Assembly (NCBI GenBank): GCA_905207385.1
Contig: CAJLLH010000010.1
Coordinates: 1-15,398, forward strand
Source: an uncultured Eubacteriales bacterium
Lineage (GTDB): Bacteria > Bacillota > Clostridia > Christensenellales > Borkfalkiaceae
Direction of reading: 5' to 3'
Length of the DNA: 15,398 nucleotides
This document shows positions 1 to 6,826 of the stretch, one piece after another (positions within the stretch are counted from its first letter, which is position 1; every line of letters starts with the position of its first letter). The notes beneath the pieces were generated by a model. The model saw only the letters and a program-made list of their open reading frames with translations, was not told the DNA's origin and searched no databases. The position numbers and the translations under genes were made by a program.

Positions 1-35
1 GGCGGCCGTCTTATTCTGATATATTAAGTTTTAAA

Positions 36-2117
36 TTACTTTACGCTGTAAAGGATGTCGGTATAAGAAGGATAAGGCCAGTAATCTTCCGCGGTGAGCG
101 TTTCCATTTCGTCGGCTATCTTTCTCATTGCCTGCATCTGAGGGATAACTTCGTGCGCCATCGCCTTGGATGCGGGGCGAACGTCCTCCTTGTCTATGCC
201 TGCAAGCAGGTTTTCAAGCTTTGCAACCTGAACGGAGAAATCGTCGTTGAGCGCGGAAAGTCTGGTAATAAGACCCTTTTCCGATTCGCAGGGAATGTTG
301 TCGGATATAGCCTTCTTTGCCGCTACGTTGGAGCAAAGCTCTGCAATGTAGTCAGACACGGCGGGAATTATATCCTGCTTAGCCATCTTGAGCATGGTCA
401 GCGCCTCGATATTTATGATCTTGACGTAGTTTTCCAGCCTTACCATAGCGCGGGCTACGGCCTCCTGCTCGGTATAAACGCCCTGATTTACGAACACGTC
501 GATGTTCTTCTTTTCAAAGAACACTTCAGTTGCATCGGCGGTGTTTTTGTTGTTGAGAAGTCCCCTGCGCTCAGCTTCGGGCTCCCACGCGGGGCCGTAA
601 CCGTCGAGGTTGAATATTATTCTCTTGTGGTCTTTTATAGTCTTTGTAATAAGCTCGCGCGCAGATTTTTCGATATCCTTGCAGCCTTCGAGCTTGTCGG
701 CAAATTCAGAGAATACTTCGGAAATTATTGTATTCAGAACGATATTTGCGTCGGCTACGTTTGCCTGAGAACCGAGCATTCTGAATTCAAACTTGTTGCC
801 CGTGAACGCGAAGGGCGAAGTTCTGTTTCTGTCCGACGCGTCTTTGGGGAATATGGGCGATTCGGGAACGCCGATAGAGCCTTCCTGAGCCCTGAAAGGA
901 ACGTAGTCCTTGCCGTTTGCAATGCTGTCCACAAGGTCGCCGAGCTGGTCGCCGAGATATATGGAAATGATTGCGGGAGGCGCTTCGTTTGCGCCAAGCC
1001 TGTGGTCGTTGCCCGCAGATGCAACCGCGCCCCTTAAAATGCCCTGATAATCGTCAACCGCCTTGATTACCGCGGCGAGAATGAGCATGAACAGCGTGTT
1101 CTTTTCGGGGTTGGAACCGGGCTCTAAAAGGTTAAGCCCCGTATCGGTGCACATAGACCAGTTATTGTGCTTGCCCGAACCGTTTATGCCGCTGAAAGGC
1201 TTTTCGTGCAGAAGGCATACAAGGCCGTGCTTCTGGGCAACCTTTTTCATAAGCTCCATCGTGAGCATATTTGCGTCTATGGCTACGTTCGTGGTGGAAA
1301 ATACGGGCGCCATCTCGTGCTGGGCGGGGGCAACCTCGTTATGCCTCGTCTTTGAAGGAATGCCGAACGACCAGAGCGTTTCGTCGAGGTCTGCCATGAA
1401 TTCGGCGATAGCAGGCTTTATTGTGCCGAAGTAATGGTCTTCAAGTTCCTGACCGCGAAGGACGGGCGCGCCGTAAAGCGTTCTGCCGGTCATTCTTAAG
1501 TCTATGCGCTTGAAGTACTCCTCCTCGGAAATGAGGAAATACTCCTGCTCGGGACCTACCGTCGTGGTAACCTTTTTGCATTCTATGCCGAACAGTCTCA
1601 AAATTCTTTTGGCCTGCATGTCGAGAGCCTTCATAGACTTTAAAATGGGCGACTTTTTATCGAGCGTTTCGCCCGTATAGGAAACAAAGATTGAAGGTAT
1701 GTAAAGGGTTGTGCCTTTTACGAACGCGGGCGAAGTGGGGTCCCACGCCGTATAGCCGCGCGCCATATACGTAGCCCTTGAACCGCCCGAAGGGAAGCTG
1801 GAAGCGTCGGGTTCGCCTACAATAAGGCTTTTGCCCGTAAGGCGCATTATAACTTTGTCGCCCTCGGGTTCGATAAAGCTGTCGTGCTTTTCTGCGCTAA
1901 GACCTGTAAGCGGCTGGAACCAGTGCGTATAATGCGTAGCACCCTTAGAAACCGCCCAGTCCTTCATAGCCGCGGCAACCGCGCCCGCTATGGAAACATC
2001 GAGCTGAGTGCCCGCCTCTATCGTTGCGCGAAGCGACTTGTATACTTCCTTGGGGAGCCTCTCCTTCTGCACGGCGTCGTTAAACACGTTTTCGCCGAAC
2101 TTTTCGGGAAGATTCAT
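36..2117 (-). CDS. glnN: Glutamine synthetase, type III (GlnN)
   Basis: ATP-dependent ligation of ammonium to glutamate, the central cytosolic nitrogen-assimilation step. The 693-residue length fits the large type III family (about 700 residues), not type I (about 450). Visible motifs are GPEQEYF (188-194) with metal-binding glutamates, RHNEVAPAQHE (258-268), GINGSGKHNNWS (310-321), the type III version of the glutamate/ATP-site loop, NDHRLGANEAPP (370-381) and DRNRTSPFAFTGNKFEFR (429-446). All key segments are present, so it looks intact. The ATG start is supported by AAAGGAG at 2127-2133, nine bases upstream, and by a consensus promoter at 2232-2260. It appears monocistronic: the next gene upstream, dinB, ends 267 bases away. 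Its own terminator is not visible in the 35 bases left before the window edge. I saw no GlnR/TnrA-type box. Confidence 0.97.
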   Translation of the reverse strand: MNLPEKFGENVFNDAVQKERLPKEVYKSLRATIEAGTQLDVSIAGAVAAAMKDWAVSKGATHYTHWFQPLTGLSAEKHDSFIEPEGDKVIMRLTGKSLIVGEPDASSFPSGGSRATYMARGYTAWDPTSPAFVKGTTLYIPSIFVSYTGETLDKKSPILKSMKALDMQAKRILRLFGIECKKVTTTVGPEQEYFLISEEEYFKRIDLRMTGRTLYGAPVLRGQELEDHYFGTIKPAIAEFMADLDETLWSFGIPSKTRHNEVAPAQHEMAPVFSTTNVAIDANMLTMELMKKVAQKHGLVCLLHEKPFSGINGSGKHNNWSMCTDTGLNLLEPGSNPEKNTLFMLILAAVIKAVDDYQGILRGAVASAGNDHRLGANEAPPAIISIYLGDQLGDLVDSIANGKDYVPFRAQEGSIGVPESPIFPKDASDRNRTSPFAFTGNKFEFRMLGSQANVADANIVLNTIISEVFSEFADKLEGCKDIEKSARELITKTIKDHKRIIFNLDGYGPAWEPEAERRGLLNNKNTADATEVFFEKKNIDVFVNQGVYTEQEAVARAMVRLENYVKIINIEALTMLKMAKQDIIPAVSDYIAELCSNVAAKKAISDNIPCESEKGLITRLSALNDDFSVQVAKLENLLAGIDKEDVRPASKAMAHEVIPQMQAMRKIADEMETLTAEDYWPYPSYTDILYSVK

Positions 2118-2231
2118 AATCTTTATCTCCTTTAAAATTTATTTTTTATTTTGGTAACTTTTTCGGGGCTCTCTCACATTCTCCCCTTATGCGGCGGGGG
2201 CTTGCGCCCTGCCTTGAAAATTTATACTGAA

Positions 2232-2260
2232 ATTATAGAATAAATAATTTTTACTGTCAA
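2232..2260 (-). promoter_or_regulatory. Consensus SigA promoter of glnN
   Basis: On the minus strand, TTGACA (2255-2260) is separated by exactly 17 bases from TATAAT (2232-2237), a perfect match to the housekeeping consensus. Transcription would begin near 2225, giving a leader of about 108 bases before the glnN ATG. The leader contains a compact GGGC-GCAA-GCCC hairpin with a GNRA-type loop (2198-2209) and a second G-rich/C-rich pair around 2164-2186. No known riboswitch was recognised in it. Confidence 0.85.
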
Positions 2261-2272
2261 ACGATATCGCCA

Positions 2273-2376
2273 GGGTTGTTTTTCGCAAGTATTTATGCAA
2301 GATATAAGCAAAGCTTATGGAATTTTAATGCAAGGTTTGTACACGCGCGACAATTGATAATAAGCTTAAACAACCC
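2273..2376. repeat. Spaced inverted repeat between dinB and glnN
   Basis: Nine-base arms GGGTTGTTT (2273-2281) and AAACAACCC (2368-2376) face each other across 86 bases. Between them lies a small hairpin, ATAAGC-AAA-GCTTAT (2304-2318). A run of eight T follows the right arm on the plus strand (2379-2386), but no plus-strand gene precedes it. On the minus strand the structure lacks a T-run after it, so it is not a usual dinB terminator. Its function is unknown; it could be a small non-autonomous element or a chance pairing. Confidence 0.35.
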
Positions 2377-2384
2377 CGTTTTTT

Positions 2385-3728
2385 TTAATTGAAATCGTCG
2401 CCGTCCAGACCGTCTCCGCCGCCTTCCGCGTCGTCGAAGCGGGCGGGCTTTATAAGGTGAGTGCCTTTAATGTCGTTGTGCGCCGCCTCGGCGTCGTCCG
2501 CCATAATTCCGCGCTGTACAAGCGAATAGCCGTACTTTTTGCGTATTTTATCTACGGCGCGCTCTGCGCGCTCGCGCTTTTTGTAGTCGCCGCCGACCTC
2601 GTCGAACGTCATCTGCGACAGATTTTTATCAAACCCCGACACCGTAACGCCAAGTGCGCGCACGGCAAAGGGGAATTTTACCTTTTCTTTGAAAAGTTCA
2701 AAGGCGTGCACGGCAATCTCGCCGCACAGCACGGTAGGACGAACCTTTTTTTGCGCGGTGAAGCTTTTAAGGTCGCTGCCGCGGACAAAAATATGAACAG
2801 TGTCCGCCCTGCCCGCGTCCGCCTCCCTAAGCCTTGCCGCAACGCTTTCGGCGAGCACGTAAATGTGCTTTTTCACCTCGTCGTAAGTTTTGAGGTCGTG
2901 CGGGTAAGTCAGCGAATTGCCTATCGACTTAAGTTCGCCGCTCTCGTTCATGGAACGCACCTCGTCTTCGTCAAGTCCGCGCGCATACTTTACCAGTGTT
3001 TCGCCCGCTTTGCCAAGCAGACCGCGCACCAGCTCGTCGGGCGCGGCGGCAAGCGCGCCTATGGTGGATATTCCGCGCTTTTTAAGCTTATCCGCCGTCG
3101 ATTTGCCCACATACAGCAAATCTTCTACGGGCAGAGGATAAATGCGGCGCTTATAATCGGTGAACGATATCACCGTAGTACCGTCCGGCTTTTTTATGTC
3201 CGAACCTAATTTTGCAAAGACTTTGTTGAAAGATACCCCCACCGACACGGTAAGCCCCAGTTCAGACTTTATTCTGCCGCGCAGCTCGTCGCCGATAAAT
3301 TTAAGATATTCGGGGTTGAAGTGCCTGTTTTCGCCATCGCCGACGTACATATCGCCGCCGAACGGGCGAAAAATTTTGGTGCTGTGGGTTACGTCGAGCC
3401 AGCATTCGTCTATGCCGTAAGGCTCTATGAGGTCGGTATATTCCGCATATATTGCGCGAGCCAGGCGCGAAAACTTCATATATTCTGGGAAGTTCGGCGG
3501 CACAACCACAAGGTCGGGGCATTTTCGCTTAGCCTGCCACAACGCCTCACCCGTCTTTACGCCCATTCGCTTGGCTTCTTCGCTTTTTGCAAGCACTATG
3601 CCCTTGCGCTCCTCCTTGTTGCCGCCTACGGCAAGAGGAACGCCGCACAGTTCGGGTCGCAGTCTGCGCTCTACCGAGGCGTAAAAGTTATTCAGATCGG
3701 AATGTATCACAATTCTTTCCATAAGCAT
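2385..3728 (-). CDS. dinB: DNA polymerase IV (Y-family, DinB)
   Basis: Error-prone translesion DNA polymerase acting at stalled forks in the cytosol. The N-terminal HSDLNNFYASVE (9-20) carries the first catalytic aspartate (D11). YGIDECWLDVT (104-114) supplies the second carboxylate pair (D107/E108). GVSFNKVFAKLGSDIKKPDG (164-183) is the conserved palm/finger segment. A helix-hairpin-helix thumb region (about 200-255) and the little-finger domain (about 265-370) follow. QMTFD (372-376) sits where DinB proteins carry the sliding-clamp motif QLxLF and may be a weak version of it. The last 40 residues form an acidic tail (DDAEGGGDGLDGDDFN) beyond the usual end. Two ATGs are possible, at 3728 and, two codons later, at 3722. 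Neither has a clear ribosome binding site, and the second gives the commoner MERI start. No Gram-positive LexA box was found upstream. Confidence 0.94.
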   Translation of the reverse strand: MLMERIVIHSDLNNFYASVERRLRPELCGVPLAVGGNKEERKGIVLAKSEEAKRMGVKTGEALWQAKRKCPDLVVVPPNFPEYMKFSRLARAIYAEYTDLIEPYGIDECWLDVTHSTKIFRPFGGDMYVGDGENRHFNPEYLKFIGDELRGRIKSELGLTVSVGVSFNKVFAKLGSDIKKPDGTTVISFTDYKRRIYPLPVEDLLYVGKSTADKLKKRGISTIGALAAAPDELVRGLLGKAGETLVKYARGLDEDEVRSMNESGELKSIGNSLTYPHDLKTYDEVKKHIYVLAESVAARLREADAGRADTVHIFVRGSDLKSFTAQKKVRPTVLCGEIAVHAFELFKEKVKFPFAVRALGVTVSGFDKNLSQMTFDEVGGDYKKRERAERAVDKIRKKYGYSLVQRGIMADDAEAAHNDIKGTHLIKPARFDDAEGGGDGLDGDDFN

Positions 3729-3748
3729 TTACTTTTTGCTTTAATCTG

Positions 3749-3890
3749 CATATATATGGCGGGCAATTAAAGTTATCCCCTCTCTCGGCACTCCGAAGCC
3801 GTTATTCTCATTAATATATATGGCAAGAAATTCAAGTTACCTCCACTCGGCACGCAAAGCGCTTGTTAATACATATATGACGGGCAATTG
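3749..3890 (-). repeat. Degenerate tandem repeat upstream of dinB, about 60-base unit
   Basis: Read on the minus strand, GTGCCGAG..GG.TAACTT.AATT...GCCATATATAT occurs at about 3814-3855 and again at about 3750-3795. A third partial copy (CAATTGCCCGTCATATATG) lies at about 3873-3890. On the plus strand the shared landmarks are TATATATGGC at 3751 and 3815, CATATATGAC at 3872, and CTCGGCAC at 3784 and 3846. Unit spacing is about 57-64 bases. The copies are imperfect, so the array is old or under weak constraint. It lies between the likely dinB promoter and the start codon. Confidence 0.55.
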
Positions 3891-3894
3891 ACAA
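3866..3894 (-). promoter_or_regulatory. Candidate dinB promoter
   Basis: Minus-strand TTGTCA (3889-3894), 17 bases, then TATTAA (3866-3871). This is a reasonable but imperfect SigA match at the optimal spacing. It would give a leader of about 130 bases made mostly of the degenerate repeats. No other hexamer pair in the gap was better. Confidence 0.4.
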
Positions 3895-3914
3895 TTGATT
3901 TTTTAACCCATGCA

Positions 3915-3944
3915 TTAATTGCCGCATATTATGCGGTCAATTAA
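3915..3944. repeat. Near-perfect palindrome between ywaF-like gene and dinB
   Basis: TTAATTGCCGCATA pairs with TATGCGGTCAATTAA, a stem of about 14 pairs with one bulged base and almost no loop. It is not followed by a T-run on either strand, so it is not a typical terminator. It shares the core CCGCATA/TATGCGG with the palindromes near 5150 and, loosely, 8040-8070. Confidence 0.5.
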
Positions 3945-4057
3945 AAAAGCAGGTTTAACAATGAAATGTGCAGCCTTACTTAATAAAGCATTTTATGCTA
4001 TATAACTCTGCAACTTGCAAAATAACATATTTTTACAAATTACGCGCTGCGGCAGAT

Positions 4058-4990
4058 TTAATAAGCGCGTTTTGTTTTTATTCTGTGTACGCGCGCCGCA
4101 CCATTTTCCGCGCCGCCGAACTTTATTTTTGAACGTCCGAAACGGTATTTGTTTAACTTGCCGCAAATAAACGCGAAAAGCCGCTTTACATCTGAACTGA
4201 AATGCTTGTATTCCCAATACAGGCACATAAGGAAGCCGAGAGGACAGCCGAGTATTACTGCGGGGAAAAGCTGCCACACGGCAGGCGTATAATAAGGGTT
4301 TTCCGCCGAAGGTTTGAAAAACGGCGGCACAAGGGCGAGCAGAAATTCTATTGCGGCTGTGCCTTCAAGGTCGGAATAAGGTCCGAACGCCAACCCGCCG
4401 TTGCCGTGGTCTACTGAAAGAAGATATTTAAGCTGGTCGAGCCCGAGCGCTACAAGCGCGACTTCGTTAGCGACTATTACGACCAGTTCGAGTATATATA
4501 TGAGCGGAACAAAAATTACTCTGCGGTAGTTTAACGCGTGCAGTCTGAAAATGACCATAAGCAAAGGCACTACCCAAAGCACGGTGTGGCAGTAATAGTA
4601 CCTGATGCAGTCGAAGTCGAAGGGTGTGCAGTCGGCAATTGAATCGGGCATCCAGCAGGCGACTATGCCGCTTATAAGTCCGACGTAAAACATAAAATCG
4701 CAGCCTACTCCTCCCTTTTTGAGGAAAAAGAAGGGGAAAAGCATTGTATTTATGGCGCAGATATTTTCCGGAGTTATTTTCTGCAGAGCCGCAGCGGGGT
4801 CCTGGGTTGAATACGGCGGAAATAAAAGTTTTAAAAAGTGCAGCGCAAAATTTATTGCAAGAAGGGCAAACAGCACAATATTCTGCGTGCGCGCGCTTCT
4901 GTGGCGGAGCAGAAAATATAGTGCGACAAAAAACGCTCCGCCCGCAAGCGGAAAAAAGTAATATAAGGGGTCTGAAAAGTCTATCGTCAT
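4058..4990 (-). CDS. YwaF-like integral membrane protein (TIGR02206-type), function unknown
   Basis: A 310-residue polytopic membrane protein with about six to seven hydrophobic segments: near residues 10-27, 38-56, 78-90, 98-112, 131-150, 158-182, and 238-258. The central pattern, a helix with NTMLFPFFF, then FYVGLISGIVACWMPD, then a YYYCHTVLW helix, resembles the YwaF family (TIGR02206), which has no established function. The family is usually about 230-250 residues. The extra length here is a basic C-terminal cytoplasmic tail (about 270-310, rich in K and R, ending IKTKRAY). The ATG at 4990 has only a weak GGTGA upstream, but a good promoter lies at 5040-5068. It stands alone, separated from aroA by a terminator and two palindromes. 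Confidence 0.75.
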   Translation of the reverse strand: MTIDFSDPLYYFFPLAGGAFFVALYFLLRHRSARTQNIVLFALLAINFALHFLKLLFPPYSTQDPAAALQKITPENICAINTMLFPFFFLKKGGVGCDFMFYVGLISGIVACWMPDSIADCTPFDFDCIRYYYCHTVLWVVPLLMVIFRLHALNYRRVIFVPLIYILELVVIVANEVALVALGLDQLKYLLSVDHGNGGLAFGPYSDLEGTAAIEFLLALVPPFFKPSAENPYYTPAVWQLFPAVILGCPLGFLMCLYWEYKHFSSDVKRLFAFICGKLNKYRFGRSKIKFGGAENGAARVHRIKTKRAY

Positions 4991-5039
4991 TTTTTCACCG
5001 AAAAATTGCGTACAAACGCCGCAAAAAAGCCTTTAATTA

Positions 5040-5068
5040 ATTATACCACCGCAAAGCTCTGCACGCAA
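5040..5068 (-). promoter_or_regulatory. Promoter of the ywaF-like gene
   Basis: Minus-strand TATAAT (5040-5045) is preceded by TGG, giving an extended -10 (TGnTATAAT). TTGCGT (5063-5068) lies 17 bases upstream as a weak -35. The predicted start near 5033 leaves a leader of about 43 bases, within which TTGCG and CGCAA can pair. Confidence 0.6.
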
Positions 5069-5125
5069 GGTTAATTTGTGCAAAAAAATGCACATTACTT
5101 AACGCTTTACCCTAATGCTTACAGC

Positions 5126-5147
5126 GTGCGGAGCAATTGCCCCGCAC
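5126..5147. repeat. Palindrome with one mismatch
   Basis: GTGCGG (5126-5131) and CCGCAC (5142-5147) flank an A/C mismatch and the self-complementary core GCAATTGC. It is only one base away from the longer palindrome at 5149-5186, so the two form a twin structure. No T-run follows on either strand. Confidence 0.5.
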
Positions 5148-5148
5148 A

Positions 5149-5186
5149 TATGCCGCGGTTTATGCGGATGCATAAACCGCGGCATA
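5149..5186. repeat. Perfect 17-bp hairpin with 4-base loop
   Basis: The arms at 5149-5165 and 5170-5186 are exactly complementary, with core TGCCGCGGTTTATGC and loop GGAT. The stem is far longer than a terminator needs and is not followed by T residues on either strand. It lies about 40 bases past the aroA terminator. A REP/BIME-like dispersed element, a transcript-end stabiliser or a protein-binding palindrome are all possible. Confidence 0.75.
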
Positions 5187-5224
5187 CAATATAAGCTCAA
5201 ACTTCCGCGCAGTTTTATTTACTG

Positions 5225-5252
5225 AAAAAGGCGCACTTTAAGTGCGCCTTTT
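5225..5252 (-). terminator. Intrinsic terminator of the aroA transcript
   Basis: On the minus strand, beginning two bases after the aroA stop codon, AAAAGGCGCACTT pairs with AAGTGCGCCTTTT around a one- to three-base loop, and the T-run continues (5225-5229). The G+C-rich core GGCGCACT/AGTGCGCC plus the T-tract is a classic Rho-independent terminator. The A-tract on the other arm would give some plus-strand activity too. Confidence 0.92.
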
Positions 5253-5254
5253 GT

Positions 5255-6481
5255 TTAAAGGGTAAGATTTTTTATAAGTACGTCCAAAACGGAAAAATAG
5301 TCGCCGAACGTTTTAGAGCAGACTTCGGCATTTTTTATTACAACCCCTTCCGCGCGCAGTCCAGTTACGGCAAAGCTCATTGCCACGCGGTGGTCGCCGA
5401 ACGTTTCTATCTGCGCCGCGCAGGGCACAGAGGGATATATTTTTACCCCGTCGGAAAGAAGTTCGCACCTTACATTCATCGCCTGCATTGCGCTCATTAT
5501 GGCGTTGATTCTGTCGCATTCCTGCCCGCGTATATGCGAAATTCCGTGAATTTCTGTCGGGCGCGAAAAATAGGGCGCGACCGCCATTGTAAGCGCCTGG
5601 TCGGAAAATGCCGACATATCCACGCTGCCGCCGTCAAAGCCGCCGCGCATAAGCTTTATGAACTCCACGTCGCCCTGCATGCTGTGCGGCATTACGCCCT
5701 TTACCGAAATATCCGTGCCAAGAATTCTGTTCATTGCGTAAAAATAGCACGCCGCGGAAATATCAGGCTCTGTATCATACCTGCGCGCAACATATTTTGC
5801 TCCCGCGGGGACGATATACCTGTCGCCGTCGCGCCCGACCTCAACGCCGAAAGACCACATTATATCCGCCGTCATATCGACGTACTTCATTCCGTGGCTG
5901 CCCTGCACGCGTATTTCAAGCCCGTCCTTTGCGCATACCGCCGCCATCATCGCGGCGGACAAAAACTGACTGCTTTTATCTATATCCACAGTTATGCTTT
6001 TCGCGGGCGAGCAAGTGCCGCGTATTATAAACGGAAAGCAGTAAGGTTTTTCAATAAATTCAAAGCTTGCGCCCGCACCTTCAAGCGCGGAGATAAGCGG
6101 CGCGACGGGGCGCACCTTCATCTGTTCGGAAGAGCGCACAACAAATTCGCCTTCGCAGAACGCAAGCAAGGCGGTTATAAAGCGCGCGGCTGTGCCCGCA
6201 CTGCCTACATATACTTCGCCGCGGCTTACGGGCAGCTTTCCGCCGCAACCGTGCACCGTTACAGTATCGCCAGACACTTCGGTTTTAATTCCGAGGCTTT
6301 CAATGCAGCCGATAAACGTTCTGCAATCGTCGGAAAGCCCCGCGCCGTACAGTACCGAAGTGCCCGCCGCAAGCGCAGCCGCAAGAAGCGCGCGCGCCGT
6401 TATGCTCTTGGAACCGGGCACTTTTACGACGGCTTTTTTATTTTTTATTCTGCCGTAAATGCAGGGTACTGAGTAGTCCAT
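5255..6481 (-). CDS. aroA: 3-phosphoshikimate 1-carboxyvinyltransferase (EPSP synthase)
   Basis: Joins phosphoenolpyruvate to shikimate-3-phosphate to make EPSP, the sixth step of the shikimate pathway towards chorismate and prephenate. The 408-residue length is slightly short for the family (about 425-430). Motifs in order: PGSKSITARALL (substrate lysine/serine region), GSAGTAARF, SSQFLSA, FSDQALTMAVA with the catalytic aspartate, HIRGQECDRI, and FGDHRVAMSFAV near the C-terminus. GSAGT differs from the Escherichia coli GNAGT by one serine; the loop glycine is kept. The ATG is supported by AGGAGG lying inside the last codons of the ASCH gene, eight bases upstream. The gap to that gene is three bases, so translation is probably coupled. 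No other aro genes are in the window. Confidence 0.95.
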   Translation of the reverse strand: MDYSVPCIYGRIKNKKAVVKVPGSKSITARALLAAALAAGTSVLYGAGLSDDCRTFIGCIESLGIKTEVSGDTVTVHGCGGKLPVSRGEVYVGSAGTAARFITALLAFCEGEFVVRSSEQMKVRPVAPLISALEGAGASFEFIEKPYCFPFIIRGTCSPAKSITVDIDKSSQFLSAAMMAAVCAKDGLEIRVQGSHGMKYVDMTADIMWSFGVEVGRDGDRYIVPAGAKYVARRYDTEPDISAACYFYAMNRILGTDISVKGVMPHSMQGDVEFIKLMRGGFDGGSVDMSAFSDQALTMAVAPYFSRPTEIHGISHIRGQECDRINAIMSAMQAMNVRCELLSDGVKIYPSVPCAAQIETFGDHRVAMSFAVTGLRAEGVVIKNAEVCSKTFGDYFSVLDVLIKNLTL

Positions 6482-6484
6482 AAA

Positions 6485-6826
6485 TCAGACCTCCTGCGGC
6501 GCGCTCGTTTCTATGGCGACCACGCCGTATTTTTGCTGCTGAGATACAGTATAGTACGCGTTCATATCCTCGGGACAGGGACATTCACCCTTTGCGTAAC
6601 CGAGTTGTTCGGCGGGATAATAAGCGTACAGCGCAGAAAAATTTTCAAAAACTTTTACGTTTTTCACCGTAACCTTTATTCTGCCGCAGGTCGGGCACTC
6701 GAAAATAATTTCGTCGCCCGGGGTTATCGCGCGCCTTTTTTCGTCCCAGAGGCGCATTTCAACGCGCTTTCCGCCGTTTTTGAATGCAAAATAGGCGCTC
6801 TGCGACAGTTTCATTGAATGCGTCAT
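6485..6826 (-). CDS. ASCH-domain protein (PUA-like fold) with four cysteines
   Basis: A 113-residue single-domain protein. MKLSQSAYFAFKNGGKRVEMRLWDEKR, a GDEIIF strand, FENFSALYAYY, and DMNAYYTVSQQQKYGVVAIE match the pattern of small bacterial ASCH proteins. ASCH domains are PUA-like and predicted to bind RNA; one member, Escherichia coli YqfB, is an amidohydrolase acting on N4-acetylcytidine. The exact activity here is unknown. Unusually, it carries CPTC (44-47) and CPC (82-84), which could form a metal site. Its ATG overlaps the trhP stop as ATGA (6823-6826), a sign of translational coupling, and its last codons carry the aroA ribosome binding site. It lies between a tRNA hydroxylase and aroA, so a role in RNA modification is a reasonable guess only. 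Confidence 0.85.
   Translation of the reverse strand: MTHSMKLSQSAYFAFKNGGKRVEMRLWDEKRRAITPGDEIIFECPTCGRIKVTVKNVKVFENFSALYAYYPAEQLGYAKGECPCPEDMNAYYTVSQQQKYGVVAIETSAPQEV

Noticed and set aside
153..1037. Plus-strand frame of 294 codons opposite glnN
   Set aside because: It lies fully inside a well-supported type III glutamine synthetase and shows no motif of its own.
2118..2231. Known riboswitch or T-box in the glnN leader
   Set aside because: No T-box sequence, specifier loop or recognisable riboswitch core was seen, only short hairpins.
3729..3900. Gram-positive LexA (SOS) box upstream of dinB
   Set aside because: No CGAAC-N4-GTTCG-like sequence was found on reading the region.
5390..6472. 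Plus-strand frame of 360 codons opposite aroA
   Set aside because: Composition is unusually rich in Ala, Arg, His and Tyr, with no domain pattern. It is the mirror of the aroA reading frame.
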